In this document: positions 16,132 to 23,874 of the stretch, piece after piece
How the letters are laid out: each line of letters begins with the position of its first letter
Position numbering within the stretch: the stretch's first letter is position 1
NCBI GenBank assembly: GCA_016841525.1
Contig: JAENYZ010000001.1
Coordinates: forward strand, 186,001 to 250,000
Reading direction: 5' to 3'
Source: Anaerolineaceae bacterium
GTDB taxonomy: Bacteria; Chloroflexota; Anaerolineae; Anaerolineales; Anaerolineaceae
DNA length: 64,000 nt
The notes under the pieces: generated by a model
What the model saw: only the letters and a program-made list of their open reading frames with translations
Told to the model about the DNA's origin: nothing
Database searches by the model: none
Program-made: the position numbers and the translations under genes

Positions 16132-16782
16132 ATGAACAACCAAACAATTTTTGCTATCATTGGCTATATCGCATCAATAATTTTAGCAATTTCACTATTG
16201 ATGAAATCCCTGATCCGTTTACGGGTACTGAATGGGATTGGCGCTCTGATTTATATCATTTATGGGATTTTAATCGAAGCTTATCCAGTTGCTGTACTGA
16301 ATGGCATCATCTTTTTCATTGACTTATATTTTTTGGTGCAAATGCTCCAACGTCGAGATTACTTCACATTGATGGCTGTTGAACCAGAAAGCGCATATTT
16401 AAATCATTTTATTCAGTTTCATGATTTGGATATTCAAAAATTTTTTCCAAATTTCAATTACCAGCCACATCAAAATGACCTTATCTATTTTGTTTTGAGA
16501 AACACTGTTCCAGCCGGCCTGGTAATTATCCGGAAAGAAGAGAATCACGGAGAAATAATTTTAGATTATGCCCTCAAAGATTACCGTGATTTTAGAATCG
16601 GGGGGTTCATCTTCAACGAAAATGCAAAAGTTTTAACAGATCATGGCATAAAATATCTGACTATTGAGAGCAAAGTCCCTTCACATATTCGATATTTACA
16701 CCAGGTGGGATTCTCGGAGGCCCAGGGAGAGAAGTTCATAAAAGAGCTGAATCCTAAAATTATTCGGGACAAAGGTTTTTAA
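16132..16782 (+). CDS. Membrane protein with N-terminal YgjV-like part and C-terminal GNAT-like part
   Basis: 216 residues. The first 75 hold three hydrophobic segments (FAIIGYIASIILAISLLM, IGALIYIIYGILI, AVLNGIIFFIDLYFLVQM) resembling small YgjV-type inner membrane proteins. The rest (about 95-205) is soluble and resembles a degenerate GNAT acyltransferase: LVIIRKEENHGEIILDYALKDYRDFRIGGFIF, a helix, then YLTIESKVPSHIRYLHQVGF, where acyl-CoA-binding folds often sit. No catalytic function can be claimed. It follows the kinase gene by 64 bases on the same strand and may be read from the same message, but it shares no obvious theme with it. Confidence 0.7.
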   Translation: MNNQTIFAIIGYIASIILAISLLMKSLIRLRVLNGIGALIYIIYGILIEAYPVAVLNGIIFFIDLYFLVQMLQRRDYFTLMAVEPESAYLNHFIQFHDLDIQKFFPNFNYQPHQNDLIYFVLRNTVPAGLVIIRKEENHGEIILDYALKDYRDFRIGGFIFNENAKVLTDHGIKYLTIESKVPSHIRYLHQVGFSEAQGEKFIKELNPKIIRDKGF

Positions 16783-16851
16783 TACTTTTACCTTACCTGA
16801 CAGAAAACCTAACAATCGCTTTACTAATTTTCAGGCAATAAACATGTTAGG

Positions 16852-17778
16852 CTATTCGAAAGCCCTCTGGAACAATGCAATAAACCTTTCCAAATCAACT
16901 TTTTGGACAATGTTAACATTGGGCGTCTTTTGAGAGGACCCCCACCAATCCACAACGGTCATCCCCCGACTGAGATGACCAAAACGTTCAATTTGAACAT
17001 ATTTATCAATTGACTCCACAACAATATCCGGTTCCAACATAACAGCCATAGCCAGAGGATCTGCAAAGTAACTCAGTTTTGTTTTTTGATTCTTCTTATA
17101 AATTTCCACCCGACTCATCAATTTATTCAAAAACTTGCTGCGAGGATTGTCGTTATGACTTAGCTTCAAGATAGTCTCAGAAGGGATACCATGAGCTAAA
17201 GTTGTTTCCCATGTAACCATTCTAAATCCGTGCCATTTCTCAAACACGACATGAGCAGCGTCCGGATCAGCTAAAATATTAAATTCAGCAGGATAATTCT
17301 TAGTATTTCCCTTGCTCAAATAAGCCCCACCCATGATAACCAGCTCTTTATAAAGCTTTGGCAAATTGGGTTCTAAATGTATGGATAATGCAAGATTTGT
17401 CAAAGGACCAATTGCAATCAAAGATAAATCACCGGGATTTTCTTTTGCCAGTTTTATCAATGCAACAGCTGCTGGCATTTCTTCGACCTTCCGAGATGAA
17501 TTTGGAAGACCAATATCCCCCATACCGTCTTCGCCATGAACAAAGCTTGCATTTTCACTTTTTTCTACCAGCGCAGAATATGCGCCAGCATATAAAGGGA
17601 TCGCATCAGCATTCAGAATGTCCAGGACTTTAAGCACATTAGAAGTCGTATGTTTAACATCAACATTTCCCGAAACCGAGGTTATCGCTTCAATATTTAC
17701 CTCTGGGTGGACATAAGCCATCATTATCGCCTGGGCATCATCTATCCCCGGATCACAATCAATAACCAATCGTTTCAA
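16852..17778 (-). CDS. Inosine/uridine-preferring nucleoside hydrolase
   Basis: 308 residues, the family's usual length. The N-terminus has the calcium-binding DCDPGIDDAQAIM motif that defines nucleoside hydrolases. LSLIAIGPLTNLA, LVIMGGAYLSKGN and EFNILADPDAAHVVF follow in the normal order, the last supplying substrate and metal contacts. It cleaves the N-glycosidic bond of ribonucleosides to base plus ribose in the cytosol, for salvage. The final active-site region is YFADPLAMAVML, where the common HDP reads ADP, so the general-acid His is not obvious and substrate preference cannot be given. It is divergent from the HPr gene. Confidence 0.88.
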   Translation of the reverse strand: MKRLVIDCDPGIDDAQAIMMAYVHPEVNIEAITSVSGNVDVKHTTSNVLKVLDILNADAIPLYAGAYSALVEKSENASFVHGEDGMGDIGLPNSSRKVEEMPAAVALIKLAKENPGDLSLIAIGPLTNLALSIHLEPNLPKLYKELVIMGGAYLSKGNTKNYPAEFNILADPDAAHVVFEKWHGFRMVTWETTLAHGIPSETILKLSHNDNPRSKFLNKLMSRVEIYKKNQKTKLSYFADPLAMAVMLEPDIVVESIDKYVQIERFGHLSRGMTVVDWWGSSQKTPNVNIVQKVDLERFIALFQRAFE

Positions 17779-17815
17779 TGATTTTTCCTTTTCCTAAATT
17801 TATTGATTAAACACA

Positions 17816-17824
17816 TGGTACAAT
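17816..17824 (+). promoter_or_regulatory. Extended -10 promoter of the HPr gene
   Basis: TGGTACAAT (TG, G, TACAAT) about 60 bases before the ATG at 17886, in the divergent region shared with the nucleoside hydrolase gene. No convincing -35 hexamer. Confidence 0.5.
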
Positions 17825-17885
17825 TTTACGATGATTTTTATAATTGATCATCAAGAATAATTGGATATATGGAGAGAGGATACCT

Positions 17886-18164
17886 ATGAAATCAAAACTA
17901 AATATTACCGTCAGCCACCCAGCAGGATTACATGCTCGTCCTGCCTCATTATTTGTACAAACCGCAAACAAATTTAGCAGCGATATCCAGGTTCAAAACT
18001 TGACTGATAATTCAGACCTTGCAAATGCGAAGAGTATTTTAAGTATATTAACCCTCGGTGTCTGCGAGGATCATGAAATTGAGATCACTGCAGATGGTGA
18101 TGACGCAGAAGACGCGCTTAAGGCACTCGAAGCCCTCATCGAGGACAACTTCGGCGAGGAGTAA
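17886..18164 (+). CDS. ptsH: HPr family phosphocarrier protein
   Basis: 92 residues from the ATG at 17886, which follows GGAGAGAGGAT; the track's longer version adds 14 unlikely residues. HPAGLHARPASLFVQTA holds the phospho-His of HPr (His15-like, followed by the conserved Arg). NAKSILSILTLGV holds the regulatory Ser-46-like site that HPr kinase modifies. Length and fold match classical HPr. No enzyme I, EII or HPr kinase gene is nearby, so it may serve a distant PTS (for example a dihydroxyacetone or nitrogen-type system) or a regulatory path. A strong terminator follows, so it is a one-gene unit. Confidence 0.93.
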   Translation: MKSKLNITVSHPAGLHARPASLFVQTANKFSSDIQVQNLTDNSDLANAKSILSILTLGVCEDHEIEITADGDDAEDALKALEALIEDNFGEE

Positions 18165-18202
18165 AAAAAGCATTCAGAACCATCTGTTTATATTTATTAA
18201 TT

Positions 18203-18242
18203 AAAAAATCCTTTTCAGCATATTGCGCTGAAAAGGATTTTT
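18203..18242. terminator. Strong intrinsic terminator after ptsH
   Basis: Perfect 16-bp inverted repeat (AAAAATCCTTTTCAGC / GCTGAAAAGGATTTTT) with a 7-base loop, ending in a T-run on the plus strand and, by symmetry, on the minus strand. It can also end transcription from the converging rpsU gene. Confidence 0.92.
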
Positions 18243-18308
18243 ACTTATGTTTATTGATAATTTAATTGAAAGGAATATTCGATCAATTCATTATGAGATT
18301 TTTACTAC

Positions 18309-18497
18309 TCAGTCAAAATTCTTTTGTCTCATTTTTCGAATAGCCTTCTTTTTTGCTATTCGTTGCTCTTCACTCTTAGAAGTAAAGAACCTTCGTTTGC
18401 GATGTTCAGATAATACCTTCGATCTGGTTACCTTTTTTCGAAATCGCCGCATCAATTGTGAGAAGGATTCGTTATCACGTTTTTTTACTTTTACCAA
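18309..18497 (-). CDS. rpsU: Small ribosomal subunit protein bS21
   Basis: 62 residues, highly basic: MVKVKKRDNESFSQLMRRFRKKVTRSKVL begins as in bS21 proteins, and the C-terminal half is a run of Arg/Lys as usual. bS21 helps the 30S subunit to engage the ribosome-binding site of messages. The start codon is TTG at 18497, fixed by a near-perfect ribosome site (AAGGAGGTG) 8 bases upstream. A TTG start with a consensus ribosome site suggests deliberate tuning. The gene is followed by the shared terminator at 18203-18242. The region upstream to 18744 is non-coding and contains a candidate promoter. Confidence 0.93.
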   Translation of the reverse strand: MVKVKKRDNESFSQLMRRFRKKVTRSKVLSEHRKRRFFTSKSEEQRIAKKKAIRKMRQKNFD

Positions 18498-18698
18498 TTT
18501 AATTCACCTCCTTGGTATCACCCGGGATTAAAATACTGAATGCCTATCGGAAAATTATCCACAGTGGGAGAACGATTTGTTTATCATCCTGTCCAATAAT
18601 TACTTCCATTGACAAGCTAACAAGTTTTCGGATGTTATTTTCTATTTTTGAACTCACAAGTAAATTTCCTGCAAATTCAACCCCTATAAATCACAGGC

Positions 18699-18704
18699 AT
18701 TATA
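18699..18704 (-). promoter_or_regulatory. Candidate -10 box of rpsU
   Basis: On the minus strand GGTATAATG, about 200 bases before the TTG start. The intervening leader has no gene; it contains one TTATCCACA (plus-strand 18555-18563), identical to a DnaA box, probably by chance. If the promoter is real, the leader is long for a ribosomal protein gene. Confidence 0.35.
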
Positions 18705-18744
18705 CCGGTTATGTACATAATTCGCAAATTCATAACACAACAAG

Positions 18745-19518
18745 CTAAAAATTTTCGGACCAAAACACTCTTACATTTAATTGAAATCGGTTGTTTAATT
18801 CTTCTTCAATCTTCATAAGTTTTGCTGGTGAAACACAAACCACGTCTTCGTGCGCTGTTGGTCGCTCTGATGAATAAATATGCACTTCCTGTGGGTTTAT
18901 CTCCCGCAAGATATCAACCCAGGAATTAAATGCTGCACCTCGAACATTGGAAACCGCCCCATCGATCAAGATGCTTTGAATAATGAGATTGGGGATTTCT
19001 TTAAGGCCGTCAATAATATCTTCAAAGCAGATATTCCCAACGGTCTGGTTTATGGCAAGAAAAGTATCTTCATCGCCTGCATCCAGTTTCATCATTGGCG
19101 CATCAAACAAGCAAATCGCTGAAAGTATCTCAGGCACCATGACCCGGGAAGAATTCGATAATAAAGCCAATTTTGCATTAGGTCTTAATCGACTGGCGAT
19201 TTCCTTGACACGGCGCACAATTGCAGGAAATTTTGGGTGAATACTGGGTTCGCCATTTCCAGAAAAAGTTATGAAATCAAGCGCCCTTGGCTTTGTCAAG
19301 GCTCTTTCAACAGCAGAAATCAACTGGGAAATTGTTGGCAATTCTTCAATTTCTGGTGACAAACATAAATCAATGGTTTGTCCATACTGACAATAAATAC
19401 AATCGAAGGAACAAGCTTTGTAACTTGTTGGGAGTAGATTAACCCCTAAAGATCTACCCAACCGTCGAGAAAAAACTGGGCCATAGATTATTCCATTTTG
19501 CAGTGAAATTTGAGCCAT
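18745..19518 (-). CDS. Radical SAM protein (COG0731-like)
   Basis: 257 residues. The N-terminus GIIYGPVFSRRLGRSLGVNLLPTSYKACSFDCIYCQYGQT carries the CxxxCxxC cysteines (CSFDCIYC) that bind the [4Fe-4S] cluster used to cleave S-adenosylmethionine. FSGNGEPSIHPKFPAIV is the SAM-contact GNGEP motif. The short GPVxSRRLGRSLGxNLLP lead is typical of a widespread but uncharacterised group. No second cluster motif and no substrate domain are seen, so the reaction is unknown. It lies upstream of rpsU on the same strand with about 250 bases between. Confidence 0.88.
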   Translation of the reverse strand: MAQISLQNGIIYGPVFSRRLGRSLGVNLLPTSYKACSFDCIYCQYGQTIDLCLSPEIEELPTISQLISAVERALTKPRALDFITFSGNGEPSIHPKFPAIVRRVKEIASRLRPNAKLALLSNSSRVMVPEILSAICLFDAPMMKLDAGDEDTFLAINQTVGNICFEDIIDGLKEIPNLIIQSILIDGAVSNVRGAAFNSWVDILREINPQEVHIYSSERPTAHEDVVCVSPAKLMKIEEELNNRFQLNVRVFWSENF

Positions 19519-19625
19519 GATTCACTCAATTCTTTGTGAAAATTAATCATCACCCTGACTGAATCTAAACACTGCCATTGTGAATTTGTTTTAATCCCTA
19601 TCATCTAATCAACAATAATAGCCGA

Positions 19626-20453
19626 TCATTTCCCATTCAAATTTTGTAGTAAAACTGTCTGAACGGGATATGGTAAATTGATATTGTGCTTATCCGATGC
19701 TTCTTTGACAGCAGTTACAACATCTGAATGAATTCCAAAAAGATTATTGTCTTGCTGGTCAACCCAAAACAATGCTTCAAGGGTTAACGATGAATCGCCA
19801 AGCGCTTTTGCCCGGATAGTAGGTTCTGGTTGACTTTCGACACCAGGTACATTCTTTATCACATCCAGGAAGATTTGTGTTACCCTGGCAACATCCTCTT
19901 CATATCCAAGGCCGATTGTGAAAGAACTGCGGCGTAAGCGAGAGTGTGTGTAATTTGTGATTGGATTTTCAAATACTTTCTGATTGGGGATTATCACAAT
20001 CTCACCATCAAGGGTTTCAACAACAGTATCTCTAACATTGATTTCCTTGACAGTGCCGCTGTAATCGTTGACCTTAATATAATCGCCAATACTGAAAGGC
20101 TGTCTTGAGAGCAGCAATATACCGGAGATGAAGTTCTTTGCGATATCCTGTAGAGCAAAACCGATTGTAAAACCAGCAACACCGAGACCAGCAATAAATC
20201 CTGTTACATCAAAATTCACCTGGGATAAAGCAAAAATGGTCCCAAGTATGATCACCGTCCAGCGAGTCAACAAAAATATCAGGTGAAGCATTTCATTATT
20301 CTCTATTTTCTTTTTAGCAATTCGCTTCACCCATTTTGCTAAAAAGTCAGAGGCAATGATTGTCACAAAAAAAATTACGATTGCCGTAATTAAATTTGGT
20401 AACAATTGTACTAAGGACGTAAACCATTCCTGAAATGCTTGTTGTATTTCCAT
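19626..20453 (-). CDS. Small-conductance mechanosensitive channel, MscS family
   Basis: 275 residues, the size of E. coli MscS. Three hydrophobic segments occupy about 1-115. The pore helix region reads VTGFIAGLGVAGFTIGFALQDIAKNFISGILLL, with the Gly/Ala-rich packing typical of TM3 and the FALQ-hinge. The beta domain follows (FSIGDYIKVNDYSGTVKEINVRDTVVETLDGEIVIIPNQKV), then the C-terminal alpha/beta domain. It opens under membrane tension to release solutes on osmotic downshift. It is a single gene, with its own start and no visible operon partner, downstream of the sigma factor gene's terminator. Confidence 0.93.
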   Translation of the reverse strand: MEIQQAFQEWFTSLVQLLPNLITAIVIFFVTIIASDFLAKWVKRIAKKKIENNEMLHLIFLLTRWTVIILGTIFALSQVNFDVTGFIAGLGVAGFTIGFALQDIAKNFISGILLLSRQPFSIGDYIKVNDYSGTVKEINVRDTVVETLDGEIVIIPNQKVFENPITNYTHSRLRRSSFTIGLGYEEDVARVTQIFLDVIKNVPGVESQPEPTIRAKALGDSSLTLEALFWVDQQDNNLFGIHSDVVTAVKEASDKHNINLPYPVQTVLLQNLNGK

Positions 20454-20513
20454 AAACGATTAAATCTCCATAAAAATAAACTTTATAAACAAAAATCCTG
20501 ACTAATCTGAAAT

Positions 20514-20542
20514 AAAAAAGGCCATTAATTAATGACCTTTTT
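20514..20542 (-). terminator. Intrinsic terminator of the sigma factor gene
   Basis: On the minus strand AAAAAGGTCATT, a short loop, AATGGCCTTTTTT: a stem with one G-U pair ending in a T-run, 21 bases past the stop codon. Confidence 0.8.
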
Positions 20543-20563
20543 AAATTCAACGGAAATTAGTTC

Positions 20564-21601
20564 TTACAGATAGTTGCGCAACCTTGTCTGGTTCTGAGGG
20601 CTTCGTAATTTTCGCAGTGCCTTCTGTTGTATCTGGCGAATTCTCTCACGTGTCACGCCGAATATCTCGCCTAATTCTTTAAGTGTATGGCTTCGATTAC
20701 CTTCCAGACCAAAACGCAATTTGATGATGCTGGCTTCTCGTTCAGAAAGCTCATTTAATGCGTTTCCAATATCTTCTTCAAGAAGCCTTTGCTGAACAGA
20801 GTTGAACGGAATAACTGCATTCTCATTTTCAATGAAGTGAAGCAATTCGCTTTCGCCATCTTCACCCACAGGTTTATCAAGTGAAATCGGCAATCGTGCA
20901 TAATGTATCAACTGCCGCAGTTCCTCTGGATCTTGTTCAACATGCTCTGAAATTTCTTCAAGCGTGGGCTGCCTGCCCAGTTGTTGTGATAAGTCGCGGG
21001 TGACATGACGGACCTTTCGCAGCCGGTTGCTGAGATAGTTGGGCAGTCGGATGGTACGTTCCTTTTGGTTAAGGAACCGCAATACCGATCGCCGGATCCA
21101 CCAGGTTGCGTAAGTGCTGAAGCGATTTCCGCGAGTATAGTCAAACTTATCCACTGCACGGATCAAGCCAACATTTCCAGCCTGGATCAAGTCTAAGAAA
21201 GAAGAGCCGTATTGCCTATATTTTTTAGCAATACTCACCACCAGCCGAATATTTGCTTTAATCAAATATTCACGGGCTTCCTTTCCTTCACGGATTAACT
21301 CCTTAATTTCTTCAATGTTTTCAAGATCCCCTTCGCTTTCAATCATGGTCAAGCGTGCTTGTCGACCAATCACCATCTTTTTGGCGAGTGTAATTTCTTC
21401 TTCCCGGGTCAATAAAGGCACCCGGCTCATTTCGTTCAGATACAAACTTACTGAGTCATCTGAGGTTATACCAGTATGGTCAGAAATATGCTCTTCATAA
21501 TCCATTTCCGATTCTTCTGTTTCTTTTTCAGCTTCCTCGAGAAATGTTGAAAGATTATTTTCTTCCATTTGTTCCTCAGAAATATTTGGATTAGATGTCA
21601 T
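20564..21601 (-). CDS. RNA polymerase sigma-70 factor, group 2-like (RpoD/SigA family)
   Basis: 345 residues. An acidic N-terminal tail (about 60) replaces the long region 1.1 of primary sigma factors. Region 1.2 is [22 protein letters not shown]; region 2 is [62 protein letters not shown]; region 3 follows; region 4 ends [25 protein letters not shown]. Region 2.4 reads [29 protein letters not shown] rather than the usual [29 protein letters not shown], so this is probably an alternative (group 2) factor, not the housekeeping one. It should still read -10 boxes close to TATAAT. Monocistronic with its own terminator. Confidence 0.88.
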   Translation of the reverse strand: [345 protein letters not shown]

Positions 21602-21653
21602 TTGTGTTATTCACTCCTACTAATTACGTACTATCTTATTGTCTCTCACGCGA

Positions 21654-21697
21654 TAAAAAAGCCATTGACTTGATATCCATTTCGTCAATGGGCTTTA
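21654..21697 (-). terminator. Terminator of the amrS-like gene
   Basis: On the minus strand AAAGCCCATTGAC, loop, GTCAATGGCTTTTTTATC: an imperfect 12-bp stem followed by six T. It lies between the radical SAM gene (ends 21851) and the sigma factor gene (starts 21601), so it separates the two units. Confidence 0.7.
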
Positions 21698-21850
21698 ATC
21701 AACAAAAACACACCCCGCATGGGGATATACCATATTCTTTAAGTCCATTATATACCAAACTTATAATAAAAATAGCATTTAATTGTTAAATTTTGATAAA
21801 CATTTCTAAATGATCAGTTAAGAGACAGCGCATTATGGATATTTGATTTC

Positions 21851-22879
21851 TCAGCCATGATGATTAGCTAATCCCACACCGTCCAACATAACACCGCATT
21901 TTTTACATTGACCTGAAGCATCAAGCCCAATAAGACGAGTGGAATAACCACTTCGAGAAATCAATTTATTGCCGCAATTTTTGCAATTGGTGTCATTGTT
22001 GCCAAAAACATTACCTATGTAAATATAATTTAAACCAATCCTTTCCGCCATTTTTTTTGTATCATACAATAAATCTTCATGGGTAGGATCCCGATCTCTC
22101 ATTTTATAATGCGGGAAAAAGCGACTTAAGTGCCAGGGCGTGTCCGGTCCTAAATCTTCAAAGATAAATTTTGCTAATTCTTTTAACTCATCGGGGTCAT
22201 CATTGACACCTGGCACAATCAATGTTGTAATTTCCAACCAAATCCCCAGGGACTTCATCGATCGACAGCTTTCCAAGACAGGCTCAAGTCTGCCACCCAT
22301 CAAGCGGCGATAAGGCTCGTCCTGAAAAGCTTTAATATCCACATTGGCAGCATCCAGATACGGAGAAATTATTTCCAGACTTTCGGGGGTCATAAACCCG
22401 TTGGTAACATAAATGTTCTTGATGTCTGCTTCCCTTGCAAGTTTTGCAGTATCCAGGCTGTATTCAAAAAAGATGGTCGGTTCGGTGTAAGTATAAGCAA
22501 TGGATCTGCAATGGTTTCGAGATGCTTCATTGACAATTTCATCAGGAAGCATTCTCTGACCATGAGGCATGTTCATAACTTTCGGCATCTGAGAAATTTG
22601 CCAATTTTGGCACCACTCACATCGAAAATTACATCCTGGGGTTGCTATAGAGTAGGCTTGAGACCCCGGATAAAAATGATATAGCGGTTTCTTCTCAATC
22701 GGGTCAATGTTTTTTGAAATCAGGTTCCCATAAACCAGCGTGAACAATTTTCCATCGCGATTCTCCCGAACCCGACAAATACCACGGCTGCCATCTTTAA
22801 TCTTGCATCGATGGGCACATAAATTACATTGAACCTGCTGATCTGGAAGTTCATCGTATAATAAAGCTTCATGAAGCAT
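21851..22879 (-). CDS. amrS: AmmeMemoRadiSam-type radical SAM enzyme (AmrS-like, PflA family)
   Basis: 342 residues. The N-terminal CNLCAHRCKIKDGSRGICRVREN is the extra cysteine-rich lead of AmrS proteins. The radical SAM motif is TPGCNFRCEWCQNW (CxxxCxxC). YTEPTIFFEYSLDTAKLA and the late LSRFFPHYKMRDRDPT are also family marks. The C-terminus has a CxxC...CxxC zinc-ribbon-like end (NCKNCGN...QCKKCGV). Its partners in the named system, an AMMECR1 and a Memo protein, are not in this window. Recent work links related AmrS proteins to glycyl-radical-type chemistry in anaerobes, but the reaction cannot be deduced here. It is divergent from the nitrilase-family gene. Confidence 0.88.
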   Translation of the reverse strand: MLHEALLYDELPDQQVQCNLCAHRCKIKDGSRGICRVRENRDGKLFTLVYGNLISKNIDPIEKKPLYHFYPGSQAYSIATPGCNFRCEWCQNWQISQMPKVMNMPHGQRMLPDEIVNEASRNHCRSIAYTYTEPTIFFEYSLDTAKLAREADIKNIYVTNGFMTPESLEIISPYLDAANVDIKAFQDEPYRRLMGGRLEPVLESCRSMKSLGIWLEITTLIVPGVNDDPDELKELAKFIFEDLGPDTPWHLSRFFPHYKMRDRDPTHEDLLYDTKKMAERIGLNYIYIGNVFGNNDTNCKNCGNKLISRSGYSTRLIGLDASGQCKKCGVMLDGVGLANHHG

Positions 22880-22965
22880 ACGGAAGCTCCTTCATTGATA
22901 GCTGTCTATAATTAATCATATTCGAAATACTTTGCCAATTCAAATTTAAAATAAGATGAGGAGAT

Positions 22966-23766
22966 ATGGACTTTACAATCGCCCTTTTGCAGTTCAAACC
23001 TACACGAAAGAGTGTTGAAAAGAATATCCAAATAATCCATCAAGCATTGGAAGGAATAAAAGCGGATTTGATTGTCCTTCCCGAGTTATCGAATTCCGGT
23101 TATCTTTACAAAAATGCTGAAGATCTAAAATCTTTCAGTGAGGGAAATGATGGTCATGGTCCATTTCTCAGAGCGTTAATTGATCTTGCAAAGACAATTA
23201 ATGGTGTGATAGTAACCGGATATGCCGAAAAGGAAGGTTCATATTTATATAACTCGGCGATCGCCCTTTCACCGCAAGGACCAATCACAAACTACAGAAA
23301 AACGCACCTGTTTGATCACGAGAAAATGCTGTTCCATCCAGGTGATTCGGGTTTCAAAGTTTTCGATTGGAATAACACCAAAATTGGGATGATGATTTGT
23401 TTTGATTGGATATTCCCTGAAGCATGCCGCTGTCTTGCATTGGAAGGTGCGCAGATCATAGCGCATCCAGCTAACCTTGTTCTGCCCTATTGCCAGAATG
23501 CAATGGTGACCCGATCAATTGAAAACAGGGTCTTCACCATCACTGCAAATCGAATTGGGACCGAAAAATTAGACGATATGAGGTTAAGCTTTACTGGTAC
23601 GTCACAAGTCACAGATCCTTCAGGTGCAATTCGTTACAGAGGTCCGAAAGAAAAAGTGACAGTTCATGTTTTGACCATAGATCCCAATGATGCTCTCGAT
23701 AAAAATTTGAATCCTCAAAATGATTTGTTCGAAGACAGACGACCGGAAATGTATCAATTGGTATGA
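22966..23766 (+). CDS. Nitrilase-superfamily carbon-nitrogen hydrolase
   Basis: 266 residues, a complete single nitrilase fold. The catalytic triad is visible: Glu40 in IVLPELSNSGY, Lys112 in YRKTHLFDHEK, and Cys145 in GMMICFDWIFPEA. The motifs match the amidase-like branches, which hydrolyse C-N bonds of small amides; beyond that the substrate is open. No signal peptide, so it acts in the cytosol. It stands alone between the divergent amrS-like gene and a terminator. Confidence 0.9.
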   Translation: MDFTIALLQFKPTRKSVEKNIQIIHQALEGIKADLIVLPELSNSGYLYKNAEDLKSFSEGNDGHGPFLRALIDLAKTINGVIVTGYAEKEGSYLYNSAIALSPQGPITNYRKTHLFDHEKMLFHPGDSGFKVFDWNNTKIGMMICFDWIFPEACRCLALEGAQIIAHPANLVLPYCQNAMVTRSIENRVFTITANRIGTEKLDDMRLSFTGTSQVTDPSGAIRYRGPKEKVTVHVLTIDPNDALDKNLNPQNDLFEDRRPEMYQLV

Positions 23767-23812
23767 TCCCGAGAATAGTAGATCCAGACATATTTAATTT
23801 TCTAGAAGGAAA

Positions 23813-23839
23813 AGGACCAGCGGATCTCTTGCTGGTCCT
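23813..23839. terminator. Terminator between the nitrilase-family and phosphoglycerate mutase genes
   Basis: Perfect 9-bp GC-rich inverted repeat (AGGACCAGC / GCTGGTCCT) with a 9-base loop, followed by ATCGTTTT on the plus strand and preceded by an A-rich run. It is placed between two converging genes and probably works in both directions. Confidence 0.75.
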
Positions 23840-23874
23840 ATCGTTTTGCCAGTATGCTACTTAACATAAGTTAA

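Noticed and set aside
18555-18563. TTATCCACA, identical to the DnaA box; a second exact copy at 39496-39504
   Set aside because: Only isolated copies, far apart, with no dnaA/dnaN genes, AT-rich unwinding region or cluster of boxes nearby. Not evidence of an origin.
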